Source: Selenomonadaceae bacterium (GTDB taxonomy: Bacteria; Bacillota; Negativicutes; Selenomonadales; Selenomonadaceae). From it: a stretch of 64,000 bases of DNA. The stretch is taken from positions 1-64,000 of the forward strand of contig JAILRS010000040.1 of NCBI GenBank assembly GCA_024698045.1, given 5' to 3'. The notes below the pieces were generated by a model. It was not told the DNA's origin. It searched no databases and saw only the letters and a program-made list of their open reading frames with translations. Made by a program: the position numbers and the translations under genes. Each line of letters starts with the position of its first letter. The stretch's first letter is position 1. This document shows, piece by piece, positions 54,937 to 64,000 of this stretch.

Positions 54937-56475
54937 TTACTTGTCGCTGTTGAGTGAAGTACTGAGCGGCACGGTAATTTTCTTGTCGTAGCAGGTAAAA
55001 GCATCGTCGACAAGTTTTTTATCGGGCTTGGGAGTGAATGCGCTGATAATCGGCACGAGTACCAATCCGACCAGCATAGCGATTGCCCCGGAATTTATCG
55101 GCGATTGCATTATCGCGGGGAATGCGGGACGGATTAACATATTTGCGGTCATCAAGACACTGCCGAAGATAAAGCAAGACCAACATGCCGCCGTCGATAC
55201 ACTTTTAGAGTACAGAGAATACATGAACGGCGCAAGGAATGCCCCTGCCATCGCGCCCCATGATACGCCCATTAATTGCGCGATAAAGTTCACCGAGCTT
55301 TTGTATTGTACCAAAGCCAAGACCGCGGATATCGCGATAAATACGACAACCAAAATTCTAATCAGCAAAACTTGTTTGGATTCGGTCATATTTTTGGCGA
55401 AGTTGTCGCGAATCAAATCGAGTGTCAAAGTCGACGCCGAAACGATAACCAATGACGAAAGTGTTGACATTGACGCGGACAAAACTAAAATTACCACCAG
55501 CGCAATCATACCTGCGGATAATCCCGATAACATTGTCGGTATGATTGAATCGTAACCGTTCGCCGCGATATCGATTTGATTCGAAAAAAGTCTGCCGAAA
55601 CCGCCGAGGAAGTAACAGCCGCCTGCGACGACGAACGCAAACAATGTCGAAATGACTGTACCCTTTTGAATTGCCTGTTCACTCTTTATCGCGTAGAATT
55701 TTTGAACCATTTGCGGCAGTCCCCAAGTACCCAGCGAAGTTAAGATGACGACGAACAATAAATTCAACGGATCGGGGCCGAAGAATGATGCGAAGATACC
55801 GGGCGTATCGGAAACTTTTTCATCGGTGATACGCGCCAAACCATCCACTGCAACCATGAAGCCGCCTTTTGATTCGATAACGGTGTAGATAACCGCCGAA
55901 ATGCCGCCTAGCATGACAACGCCTTGAATAAAGTCATTAATCGCCGTAGCCATGTAGCCGCCCGCGATAACGTAAATCGCCGTGAGTACAGCCATTAAAA
56001 GTATGCAGACGGAATAATCGATGCTGAACGCCATGCCGAACAATCTTGACAGTCCGTTGTAAAGGCTGGCGGTGTAAGGTATCATGAATACGAAAATTAT
56101 AATTGCCGCGCCGATTTTCAGCGAAGGAGAGCCGAAACGCTTTTCAAAGAATTGTGGCATGGTTGCGGTATCCAAGTGACGAGTCATAACTCTCGTCCTG
56201 CGCCCGAGGATAAACCAAGCAAGCAGCGAACCGATTAAAGCATTGCCAATGCCTGCCCATGTCGCCGCGATTCCGTATTTCCAACCGAATTGACCGGCAT
56301 AACCGACGAATACAACCGCAGAAAAATAACTTGTGCCGTAAGCAAAGGCAGTGAGCCACGCGCCGACATTGCGGCCGCCCAAGACAAAGCCGTCAACATT
56401 TGTCGCGTGCTTGCGGCAGTAAAGCCCGATGCCGATTAATACGGCGAAGTATAAAACCAATAATGCAACCTTCAT
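54937..56475 (-). CDS. sodium:solute symporter family protein
   Basis: A 512-residue membrane protein with about 13 helices of the SSS family. The first helices contain LVLYFAVLIGIGLYCRKHATNVDGFVLGGRNVG and FAYGTSYFSAVVFVGYAGQFG; the mid-protein block VIAGGYMATAINDFIQGVVML is the sodium-symporter signature region. ATG 56475 follows GGAGG; the upstream extension lies in the divergent gene's region. Substrate (proline, pantothenate or a carboxylate) cannot be told. Confidence 0.9.
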   Translation of the reverse strand: MKVALLVLYFAVLIGIGLYCRKHATNVDGFVLGGRNVGAWLTAFAYGTSYFSAVVFVGYAGQFGWKYGIAATWAGIGNALIGSLLAWFILGRRTRVMTRHLDTATMPQFFEKRFGSPSLKIGAAIIIFVFMIPYTASLYNGLSRLFGMAFSIDYSVCILLMAVLTAIYVIAGGYMATAINDFIQGVVMLGGISAVIYTVIESKGGFMVAVDGLARITDEKVSDTPGIFASFFGPDPLNLLFVVILTSLGTWGLPQMVQKFYAIKSEQAIQKGTVISTLFAFVVAGGCYFLGGFGRLFSNQIDIAANGYDSIIPTMLSGLSAGMIALVVILVLSASMSTLSSLVIVSASTLTLDLIRDNFAKNMTESKQVLLIRILVVVFIAISAVLALVQYKSSVNFIAQLMGVSWGAMAGAFLAPFMYSLYSKSVSTAACWSCFIFGSVLMTANMLIRPAFPAIMQSPINSGAIAMLVGLVLVPIISAFTPKPDKKLVDDAFTCYDKKITVPLSTSLNSDK

Positions 56476-56515
56476 TAAAACAAACCTCCATGTAAAAATT
56501 AAGGAGTAGATTAAC

Positions 56516-57364
56516 ATGATAATCGATATGCATACGCACATTTTCCCCGAAAAAATTTCCGCGGCGGTCGTCGACAAATTAAGTCACATCAGCCGCACAC
56601 TGCCGTTCACAAACGGAAATATTAACGGTCTGAAAAATTCCATGGCGGACGCCGAAATTAATATGTCAATCGTTCTGCCCGTAGCGACGAATACGGGGCA
56701 AGTAGAGAAAATAAATTCTTCCGCCGCTGTTCTGAACGAACAACATGTCGACGACGGAATTTTTTCTTTGGGCTGTATTCATCCCGACTTCTCAAACTAT
56801 CGCGAAGAATTGAGCCGAATAAAAAATTTAGGGCTAAAGGGTATCAAAATTCATCCCGTTTATCAAGATAAAAACATTGACGATATAAATTTTCTGCATA
56901 TCTTAGACCGCGCCGCCGAACTCGATTTGATTGTCGTGACACATGCCGGACTTGATATCGGCTTCCCGAATGTCGTGCGCTGCAGTCCGCAAATGATTAA
57001 ATCCGTCGTCGATACCATTGGCGATTTTAAATTTGTCGCGGCGCATATGGGCGGCTGGAAAAATTGGGATGACGTTTTGAAAATTTTGGGCGGTACGAAA
57101 ATTTTTATCGATACTGCTTTTTCCACAGAGAAAATTATTCCGCGCAGTGATTGTATTTGGCGCGAAGAGGATTTGAAACTTTTGACCGCTGCGCAGTTTC
57201 TGAAATTCGTTGAGATATTCGGAGCGGACAGAATAATTTTCGGTACAGACAGTCCGTGGACGAATCAAAAGACATCGATTGATTTCATAAAAAGTCTGCC
57301 GATTGCCGATGCCGATAAAAATAAAATCCTCGAGCTTAACGCAAAACATTTACTAAACATTTAA
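56516..57364 (+). CDS. amidohydrolase family protein
   Basis: A 282-residue TIM-barrel metal hydrolase of the PF04909 type. DMHTHIF (4-10) supplies the first two metal histidines, GIKIHPVYQD the conserved Lys-x-His, VVTHAG and AAHMGG further histidines, and FGTDSPW (about 241-247) the metal aspartate. Members include decarboxylases of aromatic acids and hydrolases. ATG 56516 follows AAGGAG. It is divergent from the sodium symporter with only 40 bp between start codons, suggesting a shared role or control, perhaps uptake and degradation of one compound. Confidence 0.87.
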   Translation: MIIDMHTHIFPEKISAAVVDKLSHISRTLPFTNGNINGLKNSMADAEINMSIVLPVATNTGQVEKINSSAAVLNEQHVDDGIFSLGCIHPDFSNYREELSRIKNLGLKGIKIHPVYQDKNIDDINFLHILDRAAELDLIVVTHAGLDIGFPNVVRCSPQMIKSVVDTIGDFKFVAAHMGGWKNWDDVLKILGGTKIFIDTAFSTEKIIPRSDCIWREEDLKLLTAAQFLKFVEIFGADRIIFGTDSPWTNQKTSIDFIKSLPIADADKNKILELNAKHLLNI

Positions 57365-57479
57365 CAAGACTTTCAAAAAAATTATAATAACCTACTCATG
57401 CATAACATAAAATCTGCCCGATATTTTTCATAATCAGCTGATATATTGTTTAAAATATTTTCAGAAAGGAAGATGTCAC

Positions 57480-58787
57480 ATGATGAACAGATTAAAATTT
57501 TTGACGGCAATTATTTTAAGCGCAATGTTTATTTTCGGCATGTTCATTGACTCGGCAGAGGCGGCAGGTAAAAAGATTTTCATCAACACGGCAAGCAGAT
57601 TATTGATGCTGTATGATGGCGATGTAAAAATCGGAGTTTTTCCGCTCGGTTTGGGTAAAGTGAGTACACCTACTCCGACAGGTTACTACAAAATTTTGGA
57701 GAAAATAGTTAATCCTATATGGACGGATCCCGATTCGGATTTATCTATTGAGTCGGGACCGGATAATCCGCTCGGTTATCGCTGGATGCAAATTCAAGGT
57801 AACTACGGCATTCACGGCACCAATGTACCCGAAAGCATAGGTGGTTACGTTTCGCACGGTTGCATTCGTATGCGCGAAGAAGATGTCGAGAAAGTTTTTG
57901 ACGCGGTGGAGGTCGGTACGCCCGTCGAAATAAATTACAATCGCGTTGTAGTGGAAAAAGATTCCGATGATAATGTCGTCTACTACATTTATCCCGACGG
58001 TTACGGCATGCAAGATGTTACCGTTAACGACGTGGCGAAGTGGCTTGAACCTTTCGGCGTCCTACCTTTTGAAAGTGACTATAACATTTCGCAAAAAATT
58101 TCGGCTTCCGACGGACAACCTACAATAATCGGCAAACCTTACAACATTGAGGTTAACGGTCAAATTGTTCAGCCGGCGGATTATATGGGCGTTCATTACA
58201 GTTCCAAGGCAGTTTTGCGAGAAGGTATAACCTATATCCCGATTCCGCCGATTACAAAAGCTATGCATATAAAACTTAAGTGGAATAAAACCGAATCAAG
58301 TATCGAAAGTAAATTCGGCAAAGTTGTCTGTTATCAACAGCGAGATCAAATTTATTGCAATGCCGACGACGCTATGATTTTGTTCAACATTGAGGGCGGC
58401 TTGACTACCAATAAAGACGGCGACAGATTTTTCAAATATAACTCGATGCCCGAAAATATCCCGACGGTAGATAAACCGACGCAACCCGTACCGAATGTTG
58501 ACGAACCGAAAAACCCGGCGACAACTGTTGATGAGCCGAAAACTCCGACGACAACCGTTGACGAGCCCAAAACTCCGACGACAACCGTTGATGAGCCTAA
58601 GACTCCGCCTACGACGATTGATAAGCCCGAAATTCCCGAAACCGTTTACGAGAATGAAGACCCTGCGGCAGAACCCGAAATACCCGAAACCGTTGCGGAT
58701 AAAAATAACACGACAAATGTAAACGAGACCAAAGCCGATAAAATTAAGGCGAAAGAATCAAAAGTAGTACGCACTTCTAAGGTTTGA
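57480..58787 (+). CDS. secreted L,D-transpeptidase with repeat-rich tail
   Basis: A 435-residue exported protein. Signal peptide 1-29 (ends AEAA), then a YkuD domain (about 30-160) with GIHGTN and the catalytic SHGCIRM (Cys about residue 131). A middle region (about 215-320) looks like a copper-amine-oxidase-like N-domain, with VEVNGQIV-type strands and ITYIPIPPITKAM. The tail (about 335-420) is Pro/Thr/Glu-rich with VDEPKTPTT repeats, probably spanning the wall. L,D-transpeptidases make 3-3 crosslinks or attach proteins to peptidoglycan. ATG ATG at 57480 follows GAAAGGAAG. Confidence 0.9.
   Translation: MMNRLKFLTAIILSAMFIFGMFIDSAEAAGKKIFINTASRLLMLYDGDVKIGVFPLGLGKVSTPTPTGYYKILEKIVNPIWTDPDSDLSIESGPDNPLGYRWMQIQGNYGIHGTNVPESIGGYVSHGCIRMREEDVEKVFDAVEVGTPVEINYNRVVVEKDSDDNVVYYIYPDGYGMQDVTVNDVAKWLEPFGVLPFESDYNISQKISASDGQPTIIGKPYNIEVNGQIVQPADYMGVHYSSKAVLREGITYIPIPPITKAMHIKLKWNKTESSIESKFGKVVCYQQRDQIYCNADDAMILFNIEGGLTTNKDGDRFFKYNSMPENIPTVDKPTQPVPNVDEPKNPATTVDEPKTPTTTVDEPKTPTTTVDEPKTPPTTIDKPEIPETVYENEDPAAEPEIPETVADKNNTTNVNETKADKIKAKESKVVRTSKV
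58489..58630 (+). repeat. 30-bp tandem coding repeat in the L,D-transpeptidase gene
   Basis: About four direct copies of a 30-bp unit encode V-D-E-P-K-T-P-T-T-T. The nucleotide copies are nearly identical in the middle (ACTCCGACGACAACCGTTGA repeated), so copy number could vary by slippage. Confidence 0.85.
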
Positions 58788-58814
58788 AATTAAACGGATA
58801 AAGGCGACGATGTC

Positions 58815-61313
58815 ATGAAAAAATTTTTAATCGTGGATGCCAGCAGTATTTTCTATCGCGCGTTTTACGGGATGCCGAAATTTACCGCGCCGACCGGTGA
58901 ACCAACTGGTGCCGTGGTAGGTTTCGCGAAGATTATCTTAAAAATTTTGCGTGAAAGAAAACCTGATTTGTTGGCGATTGCATTGGATACGCCCAAGAAA
59001 ACTTTCCGCAGTAAAATTTTTTCCGAATACAAAGGCACTCGGGATTTCATGCCTGATGATTTGGTAGCACAACTTGCAATGCTCAAAGACTTGATGAAAA
59101 TTTTAGACATGAAAAGTTTTGCGGTTGAAGGCTACGAGGCGGACGATATAATCGGGACGCTTTCGGCGCAGGCGACGGGAAATTTTAACGTTGAGATTTT
59201 GACGGGAGATCGCGACGCTTTGCAACTGATTGACGGTACGACAAGTGTTTTGCTCACGAAGAAAGATGGCGTAGAGATTTACGACGAGAAAACTTTTGTT
59301 GACGAATACGGATTCGCGCCGCCGTTGTTAATTGACTTCAAAGGACTTAACGGCGACAGTTCCGATAACATTCCCGGCGTAAAAGGTATCGGAGCGAAAA
59401 CCGCGACAAAATTGATTCAAGACTTCGGTACGGTTGAAAATATTTTGGCGCACCGTGAAGAGATTAAGGCAAAAAAAATTCGCGCCGCGCTCAACGATTA
59501 CGCCGAAGATGCGATGATGAGCAAAAATTTGGCGACGATAATCCGCAACGTACCCGATATCATTTTCAACGCCGAAGACTTTACCTTCACGCCCGATATC
59601 GCTGCCGCCGATAAATTTTGCAAGCGTTACGCGTTGACCAAAGTTAATTTGCAAATACACGCAATCTTTGGCGAGACCGAAATTTTTGTCAACGATTATG
59701 CCGCCGATAATCTTCCGCCCGTTGAGGAAATTTTTGACTTGAATAAAATTTTATCTGCGCAGATTTTGACGCTTGCTCAACGCGGCATGAAAAAGTTCGC
59801 GGTTAAAATTTTCAACGGCGAAATTTTCGCGACCGATAATCACGAAGATATTCAAAAGGTTTTCGACGGATTCACGGGTAAAATTATTCTTGCCGACGTT
59901 AAAAGTTTTCTGCGCAGTTTTACGATTCCCGAACTCGTCGAAATTTTCGATATGGAGATAGCTGCGTATTTGCTGTATCCGGAACGCGATAAAGTGATTC
60001 GCGACAGAAATTTGGGAATTGCCGAAGAAGAGACGACGACGGTTATCGCGTTGGAGAAAAATTTTCCGCAGATTGAAAGTGAATTGAAGGCCGCCGATTT
60101 GATGAAACTTTATTGCGAAATTGAATTACCGTTGACGAAAGTTTTGGCGAATATGGAAACGCGCGGAGTATTCGTCGACGTGAAAAAATTGGCGGAAAAA
60201 TCTTTCGAGATGAGCGGACGAATCAAAGACTTGGAAAATAAAATTTACGAGTTTGCCGGCGAAACTTTCAAGATAAATTCTCCCAAACAGCTTGCCGATG
60301 TTTTGTTCGTCAATTTGAAATTGCCGCCCGTGAAGAAGACAAAGACAGGTTATTCGACGGACGCGGAAGTATTGGAGACGCTCAAGTATAGTCATCCGAT
60401 TGTCGCGACTATTTTGGATTTCCGCGCGTTGACGAAATTAAAATCGACTTACCTCGACGGCTTGGGGAAATTAATCGGCAGAGACGGACGGATTCACACG
60501 AATTTTAATCAGACGGTAACAGTGACCGGTAGATTATCGAGTTCGGATCCGAATTTGCAAAATATTCCCGTGCGGACGGAAGAAGGGCGTGCGATACGTG
60601 CGTTGTTTGAACCGAGCAAGGGATTCGACTGTATTTTGTCGGCGGACTATTCGCAGATTGAACTTAGACTTTTGGCGCATATGTCGGGCGATGAAAATCT
60701 TATCGACGCCTTCCGCAAAGGACAAGATGTACACGCACGAACGGCGGCGGAAGTTTTCGGCAAACCTTTGGAGGAAATTACACCCGATTTGCGTCGCAAA
60801 GCTAAGGCGGTAAATTTTGGGATTGTCTACGGCATAAGCGATTACGGTTTGTCACGCGACTTGAATATTTCGCGCAAAGAGGCAGGCGAATATATTGCAC
60901 GGTATTTCGAGCGTTATCCCAATGTGAAAAAATTTATGGACGAAACAATAGCCAAAGCGCACGAACTCGGTTATGTCACGACAATGTTCGGGCGGCGCAG
61001 ATTTTTGCCGAGCATTAATGACCGTAATTTTAATCTGCGTTCGTTCGCCGAGCGTACGGCAATGAATACACCGATACAGGGTAGCGCGGCGGATATCATC
61101 AAATTGGCAATGGTACGCGCCGAAAACGCTCTGCAATGGCTCAACAGCAGAATTATCATACAGGTACATGACGAACTTGTATTGGAGGCGGTGAACGACG
61201 AATTAGCCTCCGCCGAAAAGATTTTGCGTGAAGCTATGGAGGGCGTAGCGGAGTTATCGGTGCCGTTGATTGTGGATATACATCACGGGAAAAATTGGGC
61301 GTTGGCAAAATAA
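58815..61313 (+). CDS. polA: DNA polymerase I
   Basis: An 832-residue repair and Okazaki-fragment polymerase. The 5' nuclease domain (1-290) has DASSIFYRAF, EADDIIGTL and GLNGDSSDNIPGVKGIG. The middle 3'-5' exonuclease-like domain (about 310-460) lacks an obvious DxE catalytic motif, so proofreading is probably absent, as in Bacillus. The polymerase domain has motif A DYSQIELRLL, motif B RRKAKAVNFGIVYG and motif C QVHDELVLE. ATG 58815 is the start. A strong hairpin follows the stop. Confidence 0.96.
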   Translation: MKKFLIVDASSIFYRAFYGMPKFTAPTGEPTGAVVGFAKIILKILRERKPDLLAIALDTPKKTFRSKIFSEYKGTRDFMPDDLVAQLAMLKDLMKILDMKSFAVEGYEADDIIGTLSAQATGNFNVEILTGDRDALQLIDGTTSVLLTKKDGVEIYDEKTFVDEYGFAPPLLIDFKGLNGDSSDNIPGVKGIGAKTATKLIQDFGTVENILAHREEIKAKKIRAALNDYAEDAMMSKNLATIIRNVPDIIFNAEDFTFTPDIAAADKFCKRYALTKVNLQIHAIFGETEIFVNDYAADNLPPVEEIFDLNKILSAQILTLAQRGMKKFAVKIFNGEIFATDNHEDIQKVFDGFTGKIILADVKSFLRSFTIPELVEIFDMEIAAYLLYPERDKVIRDRNLGIAEEETTTVIALEKNFPQIESELKAADLMKLYCEIELPLTKVLANMETRGVFVDVKKLAEKSFEMSGRIKDLENKIYEFAGETFKINSPKQLADVLFVNLKLPPVKKTKTGYSTDAEVLETLKYSHPIVATILDFRALTKLKSTYLDGLGKLIGRDGRIHTNFNQTVTVTGRLSSSDPNLQNIPVRTEEGRAIRALFEPSKGFDCILSADYSQIELRLLAHMSGDENLIDAFRKGQDVHARTAAEVFGKPLEEITPDLRRKAKAVNFGIVYGISDYGLSRDLNISRKEAGEYIARYFERYPNVKKFMDETIAKAHELGYVTTMFGRRRFLPSINDRNFNLRSFAERTAMNTPIQGSAADIIKLAMVRAENALQWLNSRIIIQVHDELVLEAVNDELASAEKILREAMEGVAELSVPLIVDIHHGKNWALAK

Positions 61314-61333
61314 AATTGTGTTAGAAATTTTTG

Positions 61334-61365
61334 GGAGCGTGTGACCGTAACAAGTCATGCGCTCC
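61334..61365 (+). terminator. terminator after polA
   Basis: GGAGCGTGTGAC (61334-61345) pairs with GTCATGCGCTCC (61354-61365) over 12 bp with two G-U pairs, followed by GTTTACTTT. It abuts repeat copy C. Confidence 0.7.
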
Positions 61366-61370
61366 GTTTA

Positions 61371-61486
61371 CTTTCGTACGGTTAACGAAAGTATTCAAAA
61401 TCAACTTAAGTATCGCTACAACCGCGGCGATTGACTTCGGCTGTCGAAACAATTGGGCGCGATTTCAGGATGCAACGTCACGTTGC
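61371..61486 (+). repeat. dispersed intergenic repeat, copy C
   Basis: Opens with the perfect inverted repeat CTTTCGT-acggtta-ACGAAAG and closes with GCAACGT-C-ACGTTGC (61472-61486). The block AACAATTGGGCGCGATTTC is identical to copy A. It lies between the polA terminator and the gyrB promoter in a 278-bp gap. Confidence 0.82.
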
Positions 61487-61516
61487 TGCGGCGATTGGAA
61501 TAATTTGCCCGTTTAA

Positions 61517-63643
<2,127 letters not shown>

Positions 63644-63675
63644 TTAACCTAAGCGAATACCGAAAATAATAACGG

Positions 63676-63701
63676 GCTCCCGAAAAAATCGGGGGCTTTT
63701 T
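63676..63701 (+). terminator. terminator after gyrB
   Basis: GCTCCCGA (63676-63683) pairs with TCGGGGGC (63689-63696), followed by TTTTTG. Confidence 0.85.
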
Positions 63702-63718
63702 GTTTTGCGTAAACAAAA

Positions 63719-63746
63719 AATCCGATGAGCAATTGCCCACCGGATT
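63719..63746 (-). terminator. terminator after glgA
   Basis: On the minus strand AATCCG (63746-63741) pairs with CGGATT (63724-63719), followed by TTTTGTTT. It faces the gyrB terminator, so the two convergent genes have separate terminators. Confidence 0.75.
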
Positions 63747-63768
63747 TGTGATTGCCAATCGGGAAATA

Positions 63769-64000
63769 TTATTTGTTCATCAATTTCTGATAGAGTTCGA
63801 TGTATTCATGCGCGGAATTTTTCCAACTGTAGTCGCTGTTCATGGCATTGGAAGAAATATTCAACCATACTTCAAATTGCGCATAAGTCGACAAAGCACG
63901 TTTGAGAGCGTACATCATTTCATGAGCGTTGTAGTTGGAGAAGACAAAGCCGTTGCCCTGTTTAGTGTACTTGTCATACTGTTTTACGGTGTCTTTCAAG
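63769..64000 (-). CDS. glgA: glycogen synthase, C-terminal part (partial)
   Basis: The frame ends at 63769 and runs off the right edge, giving the last 76 or so residues. KDTVKQYD, GNGFVFSNYNAHEMMYALKRAL and the closing AMNSDYSWKNSAHEYIELYQKL match the C-terminal end of bacterial GlgA (GT5 family), which extends glycogen from ADP-glucose. The remainder lies outside the window, so start and intactness cannot be judged. Confidence 0.88.
   Translation of the reverse strand, partial: LKDTVKQYDKYTKQGNGFVFSNYNAHEMMYALKRALSTYAQFEVWLNISSNAMNSDYSWKNSAHEYIELYQKLMNK

Noticed and set aside
58489-58630. Possible CRISPR array
   Set aside because: The repeats are contiguous, in frame and encode a Pro/Thr spacer; there are no unique spacers between them.

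Overview
The window reads as chromosomal housekeeping DNA from a Bacillota-type bacterium that probably has an outer membrane, most likely a member of the Negativicutes (Selenomonadales and relatives). The Bacillota signal is gene order and gene content: divIC-S1 protein-tilS-hpt-ftsH, rimP-nusA-ylxR-infB, queA-tgt-yajC, a CtsR repressor, HemZ, an L10 leader with an attenuator, and strong AGGAGG-type ribosome binding sites. The diderm hint is a GmhB-type heptose-bisphosphate phosphatase. The assignment to Negativicutes is inference. Codon choice and sequence style look uniform, and I see no prophage, insertion sequence, CRISPR array or plasmid region. TTG start codons are unusually common.

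Layout. 1-1.4 kb: end of an unknown gene, then a minus-strand trio (KptA, a TSCPD protein, a small Cys-rich protein) behind a promoter with a palindrome in its spacer. 1.4-6.6 kb: lone hisD and the sbcDC nuclease pair. 6.7-10.3 kb: three tRNAs (fMet, Thr, Met) and rpmG-secE-nusG-rplK-rplA-rplJ-rplL, ending in a terminator with no rpoBC after it. 10.4-15.1 kb: small HD protein, Fur regulator, HemZ, a PARG-like protein and hisS. 15.1-21.6 kb (minus): dnaE, dacF, a C_GCAxxG_C_C protein and a secreted lipase. 21.7-27 kb: lipoprotein plus clostripain-like protease, CorC/CNNM-type membrane protein, rnhB. 27.1-32.5 kb (minus): divIC, S1 protein, tilS, hpt, ftsH, asparaginase II. 32.7-36.5 kb: a secreted protein broken by one amber codon, a half-size EamA protein and an unusual ABC transporter. 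36.5-41.2 kb (minus): hypothetical proteins, an ArsB/NhaD-type carrier, glnS and an HD hydrolase. 41.4-45.8 kb: queA-tgt-yajC-fthC, a VanX remnant and a 3D-domain wall protein. 46-54.7 kb: ctsR, gmhB, prepilin peptidase, cstA and the rimP-nusA-ylxR-(IF2N-YlxR fusion)-infB operon. 54.9-64 kb: sodium symporter, amidohydrolase, L,D-transpeptidase, polA, gyrB and the end of glgA.

The strongest unusual items are: (1) a gene between ylxR and infB that fuses an IF2-type N-terminal domain to a second YlxR domain, apparently built from its two neighbours; (2) a secreted-protein gene interrupted by a single in-frame TAG; (3) a roughly 115-bp dispersed intergenic repeat with a palindrome at each end, present three times; (4) tilS with no ATG, GTG or TTG start before its P-loop; (5) the KptA/TSCPD/Cys-rich operon with its putative operator; (6) an ABC transporter pairing a ZnuC-like ATPase with an ABC-2 permease. 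No wholly new multi-gene system is obvious; the fusion gene and the repeat family are the best candidates for something undescribed.
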